NCBI GenBank assembly: GCA_963733915.1
Contig: CAVTEP010000006.1
Coordinates: forward strand, 434,001 to 498,000
DNA: 64,000 nt
Origin: Sulfomarinibacter sp963733915
GTDB lineage: Bacteria; Acidobacteriota; Thermoanaerobaculia; Thermoanaerobaculales; Sulfomarinibacteraceae
Reading direction: 5' to 3'
Positions 57,281 to 64,000 of the stretch are shown one piece after another. The translations under genes and the position numbers were made by a program. Below the pieces are notes generated by a model. That model searched no databases. It worked only from the letters and a program-made list of their open reading frames with translations, and was not told where the DNA came from. Within the stretch, counting starts at the first letter, position 1; every line of letters begins with the position of its first letter.

Positions 57281-57946
57281 ATGGGCAAACCCAGCGGTAC
57301 CGTTCGTAAAATCACCTTCTACGGTTTGTGTTGGACGGCCGCAGTGCTTGCGGGGTTTGCTGTCTTTTTTTCGTTGGCTGCCGGGCCGGTAGGAATTGCT
57401 GTCTATCAGAACCGTGTCGATTTCTCAGAAGCGGGCATGCTTGAGGGTATCGAACGTAGCCCCGCCGACTTTGAGAGAGTATTGAGTAATCTTCATGAGA
57501 CTCGAGTAAGCATCTTGGGCCTCATAAATGCCAGCCTATCGGGTTTTTCTCGTTTCTTGTTGGCAGCTGCAGTCGTGTTGGTGTTTGCTCGAGCGCTCTT
57601 ACCCGCGAAGTTTCGGTCGCTGGCTCGTTTGTTTCGAACAGCAATCTTGTTGTCAGCGGTAGGAGGCACGGTCGCCCTTGCTCTCTGGACTCTTGTTGGT
57701 AAGGCACGCGAAACTTTGCCCTCCCTCCAGACAGTCATGGAAACGGTCGGCGGGCTTGACCCGAATGGTCTTCAAGAGGCTCTAATTATCTCGGCCGGTT
57801 CGCTCAGATCCACCGCGTTCGTCTCATTGGGAATTATCGCGATACTGGCCATTGTGTCGGTCTGGCTTTTCGTGATTCTGTTAAAGCTCGCCAAACCGGC
57901 AAGGGCTGCCGGAAACATCGGAGCAAACAATGCGGAGTTGGCCTAA
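57281..57946 (+). CDS. Cassette-encoded integral membrane protein
   Basis: The 221-residue product has about four transmembrane helices (near 15-38, 84-106, 124-146 and 190-212) and a periplasmic loop between the first two (NRVDFSEAGMLEGIERSPADFERVLSNL). No family recognised. ATG 57281 is 22 bases after attC 7. The TAA stop is inside the GCCTAAC box of attC 8. Full-length and intact. Confidence 0.7.
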   Translation: MGKPSGTVRKITFYGLCWTAAVLAGFAVFFSLAAGPVGIAVYQNRVDFSEAGMLEGIERSPADFERVLSNLHETRVSILGLINASLSGFSRFLLAAAVVLVFARALLPAKFRSLARLFRTAILLSAVGGTVALALWTLVGKARETLPSLQTVMETVGGLDPNGLQEALIISAGSLRSTAFVSLGIIAILAIVSVWLFVILLKLAKPARAAGNIGANNAELA

Positions 57947-58147
57947 CACCTCATTCCAGCGGACCCTCACCCGCGGCGGGTTACTGGCGCCCTGCGGGCG
58001 CCGTGACTCCCCGCCATCAGCGAGTGGCCGTAGGGCCTCCCGCCCGTCCTCTCCGGCCAGGCATACGCCTGGCCTGCGACCCCCACGGCCACGGCCACGA
58101 GTCGCTGCCGGCGGTGAGTTCGGGCCGCTGAACTCGGACCGTTAGGA
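57941..58147. repeat. attC site 8, long type (207 bp)
   Basis: Boxes GCCTAAC (57941-57947) and GTTAGGA (58141-58147). Inner arms match the short sites (CATTCCAGCGGACCC / GGGCCGCTGAACTCGG). The interior carries extra nested palindromes such as TGGCGCCCTGCGGGCGCC and GGCCAGGCATACGCCTGGCC. It shares the TACTGGCGCC interior with site 9. Confidence 0.82.
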
Positions 58148-58161
58148 AAAACGAGTAGGCG

Positions 58162-58398
58162 ATGGAAATCCTTCGGAAATTTGCAGCCCTCGCGGAAGCA
58201 GGAATGCTCCAATGGATCGAAATGTTCGCGCTCGGCGCCATGCTTCTGGCATTTTTCTTCGCCCCTGCCCTGGAGGGAAAATTCGCGCCCTGGAAAAAAG
58301 GCGGGTCCGAGGTCGCGTCGACCGGCCTGATCATCCGTGCGATTTCGGGGATTTTGATTGCCGCAATGCTCTTTGCCTGCGTAGTGTGGGGCCCATGA
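58162..58398 (+). CDS. Cassette-encoded small membrane protein
   Basis: The 78-residue product has two hydrophobic helices (about 17-34 and 56-75) and no known motif. ATG 58162 lies 14 bases after attC 8. Stop TGA at 58396-58398. The 50 bases up to attC 9 hold nothing further. Function unknown; size and position are typical of gene cassettes. Confidence 0.62.
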   Translation: MEILRKFAALAEAGMLQWIEMFALGAMLLAFFFAPALEGKFAPWKKGGSEVASTGLIIRAISGILIAAMLFACVVWGP

Positions 58399-58450
58399 CA
58401 GAATCGGAGATCGACGAGGTTGATGTGCGCGGGTTCTGTGGTTTTCATGT

Positions 58451-58632
58451 TCCTAACACCTCGTTCCAGCAGACCCTCACCCGCGGCGGGTTACTGGCGC
58501 CCTTTGGGCGCCGTGACTCACCCCCGCCAGCGAGCAGGCGATGGCTGACCTCCGCCCGCCCTTCCTTCTCAGCCGCCGCCTGCACATCGCTGCCAGCGGC
58601 GAGTTCGGGCCGCTGAACTCGGACCGTCAGGG
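58451..58632. repeat. attC site 9, long type (182 bp)
   Basis: Boxes TCCTAAC (58451-58457) and GTCAGGG (58626-58632), the latter with a T-to-C change from GTTAGG. Inner arms TTCCAGCAGACCC / GGGCCGCTGAACTCGG. Probably weakened but still foldable. The interior resembles site 8. Confidence 0.75.
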
Positions 58633-58634
58633 TA

Positions 58635-58676
58635 TTGACATTCATCGAACCAACTTGTACATTACATCTGTACAAG
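58635..58676 (+). promoter_or_regulatory. yefM-yoeB promoter with TGTACA operator
   Basis: TTGACA (58635-58640), a 17-base spacer and TACATT (58658-58663) form a good promoter. CTTGTACA (58654-58661) and TGTACAAG (58669-58676) are perfect inverted arms around TTACATC, overlapping the -10. TGTACA is the known core of YefM-YoeB operators, so autorepression is expected. Confidence 0.82.
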
Positions 58677-58695
58677 TCGACGATTGGAGCATTCG

Positions 58696-58986
58696 ATGCC
58701 TACTGTGACTTCATACTCGAACGCAAGAGCGACACTCGCGGCGCTCTGTGACGAAGTATCGTCAACCCGAGAGCCCGTGATCATCCGGCGCCGGAACGCG
58801 GCGGACGTGGCTCTTGTTTCGGCCGATGAACTGGGGAGTCTCCTCGAAACCGCGCATCTGCTGAGGTCGCCAAAGAACGCGGAACGTCTCTTGAAAGCGC
58901 TCGCGCGAGCCGGCTCGCAGGAAATCCGCCCGTCTTCGATTGACGAACTTCGTGCGGAGCTTGGGCTTGGCAAAGAAAAAGGGTAA
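58696..58986 (+). CDS. yefM: YefM/Phd-type antitoxin
   Basis: The 96-residue product from ATG 58696 (GGAG upstream) has the Phd/YefM DNA-binding fold: VTSYSNARATLAALCDEVSSTREPVIIRRR, then DVALVSADELGSLLETAHLLRSPKNAERLL, and a C-terminal toxin-binding tail. It neutralises YoeB and represses the promoter at the TGTACA palindrome. The toxin gene overlaps its end by about 20 bases. In a cassette following attC 9. Confidence 0.9.
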   Translation: MPTVTSYSNARATLAALCDEVSSTREPVIIRRRNAADVALVSADELGSLLETAHLLRSPKNAERLLKALARAGSQEIRPSSIDELRAELGLGKEKG

Positions 58987-59269
58987 ATCTCGCGCCCGTC
59001 CGCCCAAAAAGGAATGGGTTCTGGTTTTTCAACCGGAATTCCTGGAAGATCTGCGATTCTGGGTAAAAACCAATCGAAGGGTCGCTCTCCGCGCGCTCGA
59101 TCTCGTGGATGCGATCGCTCGCGATCCATTTTCCGGGATCGGGAAACCCGAGCCGCTGAAATTTCTCCCCAGTGGAACGTGGTCGCGGCGGCTTTCAGAG
59201 GAGCACCGAATTGTCTATATGGTGTCCGATGGCCGGATCGACTTCTTGCAGGGGCGGTACCACTATTGA
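58967..59269 (+). CDS. yoeB: YoeB family ribosome-dependent mRNA interferase
   Basis: The core (WVLVFQPEFLEDLRFW... to the C-terminus GRYHY) matches YoeB: DPFSGIGKPEPLKF, GTWSRRLSEEHRIVYMV, and the terminal RYHY that carries catalytic His and Tyr. About 84 residues are homologous; a Lys/Arg-rich leader (AKKKGKSRARPPKK) precedes it. TTG 58967 is chosen because no ATG or GTG occurs before the homologous region; TTG at 58961 or 58940 is possible. Complete and apparently active toxin, paired with yefM. Confidence 0.88.
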   Translation: MAKKKGKSRARPPKKEWVLVFQPEFLEDLRFWVKTNRRVALRALDLVDAIARDPFSGIGKPEPLKFLPSGTWSRRLSEEHRIVYMVSDGRIDFLQGRYHY

Positions 59270-59390
59270 GGTGGACAAGAGCCCCAGGTTCAAGTTTGAA
59301 GTGCGACAAAACTCAGTTTGGGTCATAGCAACCCTGCTGGGTGACGTGGGCCGTACTTTTTCGCTTGGGCAAATACTGGCGGAGGTTTCC

Positions 59391-59417
59391 GTCGGCTGAA
59401 ATCGGACCGTGAGGCCG
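59391..59417. repeat. Decayed right half of an attC site
   Basis: CGGCTGAAATCGGACCGTGAGGC corresponds to the CCGCTGAACTCGGACCGTTAGGC end of the intact sites, with a changed R' box (GTGAGGC, 59409-59415). No left box was found upstream, so the yefM-yoeB cassette ends in a non-recombinable remnant. The 120 bases before it hold no gene. Confidence 0.6.
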
Positions 59418-59462
59418 ACCTGAAGGCCATCCATGAGATCCTGGCGACCAAAGGAGCAACCG

Positions 59463-59924
59463 ATGAACATGCCAAAGCCGTCAGCTGGCCACCTCAAGCT
59501 GGAATTGCTCGCCGGATCCTGGGAAGGAGAGGAGACCATGCATCCTTCCCAGTGGGATCCGAAAGGAGGGGTGGCGACCGGAAGAAACAAGCACAACATT
59601 TCCCTCGGCGGATTCGCCCTGATTTCCGACTACGAACAGGTGCGTGACGGTGCCGTCACATTCACCGGGCACGGTGTCTACACCTACGACCCCGAGGAGG
59701 ACCGCTACGCCCTCCATTGGTTCGACTGCATGGGTTCACCTCCCGAGGTGTTCGTCGGAGGATTCGACGGTGAGGTGCTCACCCTCGCCCACGGCGGCCC
59801 GGGCATGCACGCGCGCATGACCTACGATCTTTCGACGCCTGGAACCATGAAGGGAATGATGGAAATGTCCCCGGATGGACAGGACTGGAAAGTCCTGTTC
59901 GAGGCCACGTACAAGCGAATCTGA
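59463..59924 (+). CDS. DUF1579 family protein
   Basis: The 153-residue product fits the DUF1579 lipocalin-like family: HLKLELLAGSWEGEETMHPS, then GFALISDYEQ and GHGVYTYDPEEDRYALHWFDCMG. ATG 59463 has AAGGAG upstream. No signal peptide. Function unknown; the family often appears as environmental gene cassettes, which fits its position after a decayed attC. Confidence 0.8.
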   Translation: MNMPKPSAGHLKLELLAGSWEGEETMHPSQWDPKGGVATGRNKHNISLGGFALISDYEQVRDGAVTFTGHGVYTYDPEEDRYALHWFDCMGSPPEVFVGGFDGEVLTLAHGGPGMHARMTYDLSTPGTMKGMMEMSPDGQDWKVLFEATYKRI

Positions 59925-59983
59925 ACTCGAAGCCTGAGGTCCGTCGTGAGATAGTAGGGCATCAATTCAGCGGAGGTGGACTC

Positions 59984-60346
59984 ATGAGCCGGGCTGCGAC
60001 CAGCGTCTTCGTCTTCTCCATCTATCTTTTCTTGCTTGGACTGATCCTGGTTGCGTTTCCGAACGTCCTCCTGTCGCTGTTCCGCCTGCCGGAGACAAAC
60101 GAGGTGTGGGTCCGAGTGGTGGGCATGCTCGTACTCATCCTCGGCTACTACTACTCGATCGCAGCCCACAACGAGCTGATCCCTTTTCTGCGGGCAACGG
60201 TCATCGGCCGCTTCACGGTTCTGGTCTTTTTCATAGCGTACGTACTGCTCGGTTTTGCCCCACCGGTCCTGATTCTGTTCGGGCTGATCGATGCGGCCGC
60301 CGCAACGTGGACCGGTCTTGCGCTACGTGAACAAAAACAAACCTAG
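59984..60346 (+). CDS. Small four-helix membrane protein
   Basis: The 120-residue product has four likely transmembrane helices (about 8-28, 41-60, 68-90 and 93-113) and no motif I recognise. GGAGG precedes ATG 59984. Its TAG stop (60344-60346) is formed by the first bases of the MITE-like element. Function unknown. Confidence 0.7.
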   Translation: MSRAATSVFVFSIYLFLLGLILVAFPNVLLSLFRLPETNEVWVRVVGMLVLILGYYYSIAAHNELIPFLRATVIGRFTVLVFFIAYVLLGFAPPVLILFGLIDAAAATWTGLALREQKQT

Positions 60347-60525
60347 CCTGCATATCTCACCACCTCTCTACTGCGACCGGCGATCTGCAGCACGCTGCGG
60401 CGTTTTCTCCCATCGGACTGCTCGACGTACGGTCAAGTACGCCTCCGCGGTCCTCAGGTCGCAAACACCACATCGCACAGCATCTCACCGGTCTCGCTAC
60501 GAGACGTGGTGAGATATGCAGGCTA
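60344..60525. mobile_element. MITE-like element, copy 3 (182 bp)
   Basis: Perfect 19-bp terminal inverted repeats TAGCCTGCATATCTCACCA. The interior is diverged from copies 1 and 2 but has the same plan, including CTCGACGTACGGTCAAGTACG. As with copy 2, its TAG forms the stop codon of the upstream gene. Its right end abuts an attC-like half-site. Confidence 0.8.
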
Positions 60526-60553
60526 GCACCTCGTTTCAGCCGGCCCTCAATCG
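60522..60553. repeat. Decayed left half of an attC site
   Basis: GGCTAGCACCTCGTTTCAGCCGGCCCTCA resembles GCCTAACACCTCATTCCAGCGGGCCCTCA of the intact sites. The R'' box overlaps the last bases of the MITE-like element, suggesting the element inserted in or next to the box. Confidence 0.5.
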
Positions 60554-60568
60554 AACAGATCGTTCGCG

Positions 60569-61372
60569 ATGAAACGATTTCTGATGCTTTTTTCAGTGGT
60601 CGTTTTTGGCATGGCAGCGCTGTACGCAATGGATCGTTATGAAATCACCCTCGTCGAACCTTCCGCGGCGCCGGAGGCTCGGACTCCCGAGGGCCCGCGT
60701 TGGACCAACAGCGTCGGAATGACCTTCGTATTGATTCCCTCCGGCACCTTCATCATGGGATCGAACGCCAGCGGCGCCGGCAGCCACGAGAAGCCACCCC
60801 ACGCGGTCACTCTCAGCCGTTCCTTTTTCATGGCGACGACGGAGGTCACCCAGGGGCAATGGAAGGCGGTGATGGGAACCAATCCGTCGTATTTCGAGGG
60901 GGATGATCTACCTGTGGAGCAGGTGCGCTGGGACGACGCGAAGGAGTTCATCCGGAAGCTCAACGCGAAGGAGGGCACGATTCGCTACCGCCTGCCCACC
61001 GAGGCCGAGTGGGAGTACGCTTGCCGGGCCGGTGCAACGGAGGATCGGGACGGCGAAATGGCTGGCGTCGCGTGGTATCAACCCAACAGCGGAGGCACGA
61101 GCCATCCCGTAGCTCAGAAACAGGCCAACGCGTGGGGCCTCTATGACATGCTTGGGAACGTCTACGAGTGGTGCGAAGATTGGAAGGACGCCTATCCCGG
61201 CGAGAACGTCACCGACCCCAGAGGACCATCCGACGGTCGGGGCCGGGTGGTGCGAGGCGGGTCCTGGTACGTCCATGCCAACCGCACACGATGCTACTTC
61301 CGCGATTTCTTCACCCCGGACTACCGCCACGGCGACGTTGGTTTCAGGATCGTGGCGATCACCACGGAATAG
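60569..61372 (+). CDS. SUMF1/FGE-domain protein
   Basis: The 267-residue product begins with a hydrophobic signal anchor or signal peptide (FLMLFSVVVFGMAALYA). The formylglycine-enzyme-like fold follows: TFVLIPSGTFIMGSNA, SFFMATTEVTQGQWKAVMGTNPS, RLPTEAEWEYACRAGA, GLYDMLGNVYEWCEDW, GRVVRGGSW and GDVGFRIV. The paired active-site cysteines of true FGE are not evident near the C-terminus, so sulfatase activation is unlikely; many bacterial SUMF1 proteins have other roles. ATG 60569 selected. Export to the periplasm is inferred. Confidence 0.85.
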   Translation: MKRFLMLFSVVVFGMAALYAMDRYEITLVEPSAAPEARTPEGPRWTNSVGMTFVLIPSGTFIMGSNASGAGSHEKPPHAVTLSRSFFMATTEVTQGQWKAVMGTNPSYFEGDDLPVEQVRWDDAKEFIRKLNAKEGTIRYRLPTEAEWEYACRAGATEDRDGEMAGVAWYQPNSGGTSHPVAQKQANAWGLYDMLGNVYEWCEDWKDAYPGENVTDPRGPSDGRGRVVRGGSWYVHANRTRCYFRDFFTPDYRHGDVGFRIVAITTE

Positions 61373-61384
61373 AGGAAGGTTCTG

Positions 61385-61891
61385 ATGGATAACCGATACG
61401 ACAACCCGGCCACGCTGGTAGTGATGGTGACAGTGATTTCGTTCGTCATGCTTGCCGGTTGCGGGTCAAGGGGGATGCCAATGGATGCCGCCGAGTTGCA
61501 GGACTTCGGGACACGATACGCGGCTGCCTGGTGCAGCCAGAACCCGGAGAGTGTCGCCGCGTTCTTCGCGGAGGACGGCTCGCTGAAGATCAATGATGGA
61601 GATCCGTCCGTGGGCCGGACCGCGATCACGGCGGCGGCACAGAGCTTCATGACCGCCTTGCCAGACATGGTGGTGACGATGGACGACGCCAGCCTCGACG
61701 GGAACCACGCCGTGTTTCGCTGGACCCTGACCGGTACAAACACCGGCCCTGGCGGTACGGGCAACGCCGTGCGGATCAGCGGGTACGAGGAATGGACAGT
61801 CGGCGTGGACGGTCTGATCGCGGAGTCGAAGGGGCATTTCGACGAAGCCGACTATCAACGCCAGTTGAACGCCGGTGCCGAAGGAAGCTGA
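61385..61891 (+). CDS. SnoaL/NTF2-like lipoprotein
   Basis: The 168-residue product has a lipoprotein signal with lipobox in ISFVMLAGC (Cys26). The mature domain is a cone-shaped NTF2-like fold: LQDFGTRYAAAWCSQNPESVAAFFAEDGSLKI, GRTAITAAAQSFMTALPDM, ISGYEEWTVGVDGLI. Family members bind or isomerise small molecules; no catalysis can be assigned. It starts 12 bases after the SUMF1 gene, so it is probably coexpressed. Confidence 0.78.
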   Translation: MDNRYDNPATLVVMVTVISFVMLAGCGSRGMPMDAAELQDFGTRYAAAWCSQNPESVAAFFAEDGSLKINDGDPSVGRTAITAAAQSFMTALPDMVVTMDDASLDGNHAVFRWTLTGTNTGPGGTGNAVRISGYEEWTVGVDGLIAESKGHFDEADYQRQLNAGAEGS

Positions 61892-61918
61892 CGACGGCGC
61901 CCGCCAAGCCGGCATTTT

Positions 61919-61975
61919 TGGCCCCTCACTCCAGCGGCACGATCCCTCCCGCTCGCGCGCCGGACCGTTGGATTT
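61919..61975. repeat. Possible decayed attC site
   Basis: GGCCCCTCACTCCAGCGG and CCGGACCGTTGGA (61960-61972) echo the left and right ends of the intact attC sites. Boxes are changed and the inner arm is weak. It lies between two cassette-like genes, in the expected place. Confidence 0.4.
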
Positions 61976-62121
61976 GAACTCTCTGACAGTCCACAACTCG
62001 AAAGCTCGTTCGGGCCGCTGGACTGTCGCCCGTTCTTGGCGTCCGGTGTGCCGCAAATACGTAGGGCGCCACCGGAATCACCCGGTCATTCGCTCGGTTG
62101 ACTAGCAAAAGGAGAATAATC

Positions 62122-62451
62122 GTGGCCGTTTATTTGATCGCGCAGGTGAAAGTTACGGATGAAGCGTGGATACCCGCCTACGCAGCCAATGTCCACGAAA
62201 TCGTTCACAAATATGGCGGAAAGTACTTTTCCCGCAGCGGAAACATCACGGCTATCGCGGGCGAGGCCCCCGATACCACCTTGATTGCATTGTTGGAGTT
62301 TCCCTCCATGGACGCGGTTCAGTCCTTCGCCGATGACCCAGCCTATGCGGATTTCCGCCAGTCTCGTCGGGACGGAAGTATCAGCAATTTATTCGTGATT
62401 GATGACACCGATCTTGCCGGGACAATCCCCTACCTTGCAAAGGCCTCGTAG
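62122..62451 (+). CDS. DUF1330 family protein
   Basis: The 109-residue product, starting GTG with AAAAGGAG upstream, fits the dimeric alpha-beta barrel DUF1330 family: AQVKVTDEAWIPAYAANVHEIVHKYGGKYFSRSG, ALLEFPSMDAVQSFADDPAYADFRQSR, and SNLFVIDD. Function unknown. Family members are frequent in integron cassettes and mobile regions. Confidence 0.85.
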   Translation: MAVYLIAQVKVTDEAWIPAYAANVHEIVHKYGGKYFSRSGNITAIAGEAPDTTLIALLEFPSMDAVQSFADDPAYADFRQSRRDGSISNLFVIDDTDLAGTIPYLAKAS

Positions 62452-62490
62452 CCACCGTCGCCAAATCGGGTCCTGAGGAGAACTCTATCG

Positions 62491-62922
62491 ATGAAAATCG
62501 AAGGCAGGTGCCATTGCGGGAACATCTCCTACGGGCTCGACTGGCCCGGAGACGAATCGGAGATCGCGGTGCGGACCTGCAGCTGTGATTTCTGCACAAT
62601 GCACGGGGGAACCTACACGTCGCACCGCGACGCCCGGCTCGACGCGTCGGTGAGAGATTCCTCGCGTCTCTCGAAGTATCGATTTGGTACGAAGACTGCC
62701 GACTTCTACGTCTGCTCCGTCTGCGGTGCGATCCCATTCGTGACCAGCCGAATCAAAGGCCGCCTCTATGCCGTCGTCAACGTGCACACCTTCGTGGGAA
62801 TAGATCGCTCGGCCTTCCGCGAGAAGGTCACAGATTTCGACGGCGAGACAACCGAGAGTCGGCTCGACCGTCGCGCTCGAACCTGGATTCAAAACGTGAC
62901 AGTCAGAGAAAAACCCGCATGA
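62491..62922 (+). CDS. GFA (Gfa-like/CENP-V fold) domain protein
   Basis: The 143-residue product is of the glutathione-dependent formaldehyde-activating enzyme-like family. It has zinc-binding cysteines in GRCHCGNISY, TCSCDFCTMHG and FYVCSVCGAIPF. The family is broad and mostly uncharacterised, so formaldehyde activation is not established. It lies 39 bases after the DUF1330 gene. The stop lies inside the left arm of a MITE remnant. Confidence 0.85.
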   Translation: MKIEGRCHCGNISYGLDWPGDESEIAVRTCSCDFCTMHGGTYTSHRDARLDASVRDSSRLSKYRFGTKTADFYVCSVCGAIPFVTSRIKGRLYAVVNVHTFVGIDRSAFREKVTDFDGETTESRLDRRARTWIQNVTVREKPA

Positions 62923-62958
62923 CGTGTTGCTCCGGGGAACACGGTGAGACATGCGGGT
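62913..62958. mobile_element. MITE-like remnant (46 bp)
   Basis: ACCCGCATGACGTGTTG and CACGGTGAGACATGCGGGT form inverted ends close to the TIR of the 183-bp family (GGTGAGATATGCAGGCTA). It looks like an internally deleted copy. It begins inside the end of the GFA gene. Bases 62959-63111 show nothing else. Confidence 0.5.
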
Positions 62959-63111
62959 CAGGGATCTCGATGAGTGACACGGATTTTTCCAAGCTCTCCC
63001 GGCCGATTCAAACGAACCCGGCAATCGCCCAAAGACTCTGCCGAACGCCGTGTGTATGATCCGACGAAATCGAGACTGTGAGGCTCACATCCTGAACGCG
63101 AGGCTGTGCTG

Positions 63112-63531
63112 ATGGTTCCGGTGCCAGCGCTTGCGCTCGGCGCGATCTTCGTATCCCTTGCCGGCCTTCATTTTTTCTGGGCGCTTGGGGGCAGAGCGGG
63201 GCTCGAGGGTGTCATACCGCACGAAAGCGGCCAGCCGCTGCTGAGACCCGGCAGGGCGGCGACGGTCCTCGTTGCATTCCTGTTGTTGGCCGCCGCGGGT
63301 GTGTCCCTGTGGCGCGGCGCCCTGCCGAACTCTCGATCTTCCTGGATCCCCTACTCAGGTATCTGGGTCATTGCGCTGGTATTTGCGGTGCGCGCGATCG
63401 GCGATTTTCGATATGTCGGCTTTTTCAAGCGTGTCCGTGGTACCACCTTCGCCCGGAACGATTCCCTCATTTTCTCGCCACTCTGCGCCATTATCTCGGG
63501 GTTGGCGACATGGCTCGCTTTAGGATATTGA
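63112..63531 (+). CDS. DUF3995 family membrane protein
   Basis: The 139-residue product has four hydrophobic helices (about 2-22, 44-62, 80-98 and 118-136) and the LAGLHFFWALGGRAG N-terminal pattern and YSGIWVIALVFAVRAIGDFRYVGFFKR core of DUF3995. Function unknown. ATG 63112 is preferred; GTG 63106 is two codons upstream. Confidence 0.8.
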   Translation: MVPVPALALGAIFVSLAGLHFFWALGGRAGLEGVIPHESGQPLLRPGRAATVLVAFLLLAAAGVSLWRGALPNSRSSWIPYSGIWVIALVFAVRAIGDFRYVGFFKRVRGTTFARNDSLIFSPLCAIISGLATWLALGY

Positions 63532-63684
63532 ATCGGAGCAATCGTGCTCGATGATCACCGCGCCCACGCGACGCCTCCGGTGCCGGACGTGCCCGAGACG
63601 CATCCATTGCGTTGCGCGAAGTGACACCTGACGCTCGATGCGGGTTAGAATCCAGGGTGGGAGGTATCCCGCACACCGGTCGCC

Positions 63685-63969
63685 ATGGAAGACTCCATCC
63701 ACGTCCTAAGGGTAACCGCCGTCGCGCCCGACGCCGGCACGGCCGAAACGGAAACGAGACGTTCCCTGGTGGTGTTTGTCAGGAGCCCGAATGCGGATCT
63801 CGCGTACGCTCCGGCTGAGGCCCATGTGCGACGGCTCGGTTGGCGGGACATCGATCTCGTCAACTGCAAGTTGGTCAGCCCCGAGACGGTCGAGCGCCTC
63901 GACCAGGCTCTGCAGAGCGCCTACCGGGAAGCGGTTGATCGCGGGGCGGCGGCCGTGGTCCTGAAGTGA
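63685..63969 (+). CDS. Hypothetical protein
   Basis: The 94-residue product, from ATG 63685, reads SIHVLRVTAVAPDAGTAETETRRSLVVFVRSPNADLAYAPAEAHVRRLGWRD and ends in a helix DQALQSAYREAVDRGAAAVVLK. I do not recognise a family. No signal peptide. The upstream 150 bases are non-coding with no attC seen. It may be a standard chromosomal gene at the array's far side. Confidence 0.55.
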   Translation: MEDSIHVLRVTAVAPDAGTAETETRRSLVVFVRSPNADLAYAPAEAHVRRLGWRDIDLVNCKLVSPETVERLDQALQSAYREAVDRGAAAVVLK

Positions 63970-64000
63970 CTGGGGCTCGACCCTCAGGCCACCGCGGGTG

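Noticed and set aside
54043..58632. CRISPR-like regularly spaced repeats
   Set aside because: The repeats are 62-207 bp, imperfectly palindromic, variably spaced and separated by genes, which fits attC and not CRISPR.

Overview
The window looks like a GC-rich bacterial chromosome, most likely an Acidobacteriota of the Thermoanaerobaculia type. This assignment is inferred from gene content: a Ser/Thr kinase fused to a TolB-like propeller, a secreted enzyme ending in a DGFES-type tail, very large multiheme cytochromes, and class A-like RNase P RNA. There is no 16S gene to confirm it. No tRNA or CRISPR array was seen.

Region 1 (1-12 kb) holds an SRAP protein, an AIM24/TIGR00266 protein, an aminotransferase followed by an unusual fusion of a glutamate-cysteine-ligase-like domain to an M20 deacylase, and an LD-carboxypeptidase / cNMP-FHA / recG operon. 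It ends with rnpB and a divergent macro-like protein. Region 2 (12-29 kb) holds the kinase-propeller protein, a ClpX-like ATPase overlapping an M29 aminopeptidase, a roughly 1,580-residue acyl-CoA-ligase/kinase-like/GNAT protein, a lone receiver domain, and a divergent pair of cytochrome genes. One of that pair is a 23-haem c/b fusion and the other is NapC-like. Region 3 (29-53 kb) holds an MltF-like transglycosylase, ArsS with its AhpD-like partner, a dolichyl-phosphate-mannose-synthase-like transferase with a DUF2298 protein, ispG, a HerA-like ATPase, a GHMP kinase/M23/TlpA-like operon, a GMC oxidoreductase, two DNA-alkylation glycosylases, two tandem PQQ sugar dehydrogenases and a Kv-type channel.

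Region 4 (53.4-63.9 kb) is the most striking. It is a decayed chromosomal integron: a 3' fragment of an integron integrase followed by at least eight recognisable attC sites, then further decayed ones. All separate same-strand cassette genes. Cassettes carry a lipoprotein, a SUKH (SMI1/KNR4) immunity-like protein, an RHH-MazF and a YefM-YoeB toxin-antitoxin pair (each with a promoter and palindromic operator), and small membrane proteins. Downstream come DUF1579, SUMF1-like, SnoaL-like, DUF1330, GFA and DUF3995 proteins.

Three dispersed repeat families are present. The first is a roughly 183-bp MITE-like element with 19-21 bp terminal inverted repeats (three copies plus a remnant). The second comprises purine-rich GAGAAAAGG palindromes bounded by AACGTT clusters. 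The third is a CAGGGACAGCG repeat. About 18 apparent single-base frameshifts break otherwise intact conserved genes between 1.6 and 51 kb, several in C or G runs. This points to consensus errors in the assembly, so those genes are annotated here as whole units.
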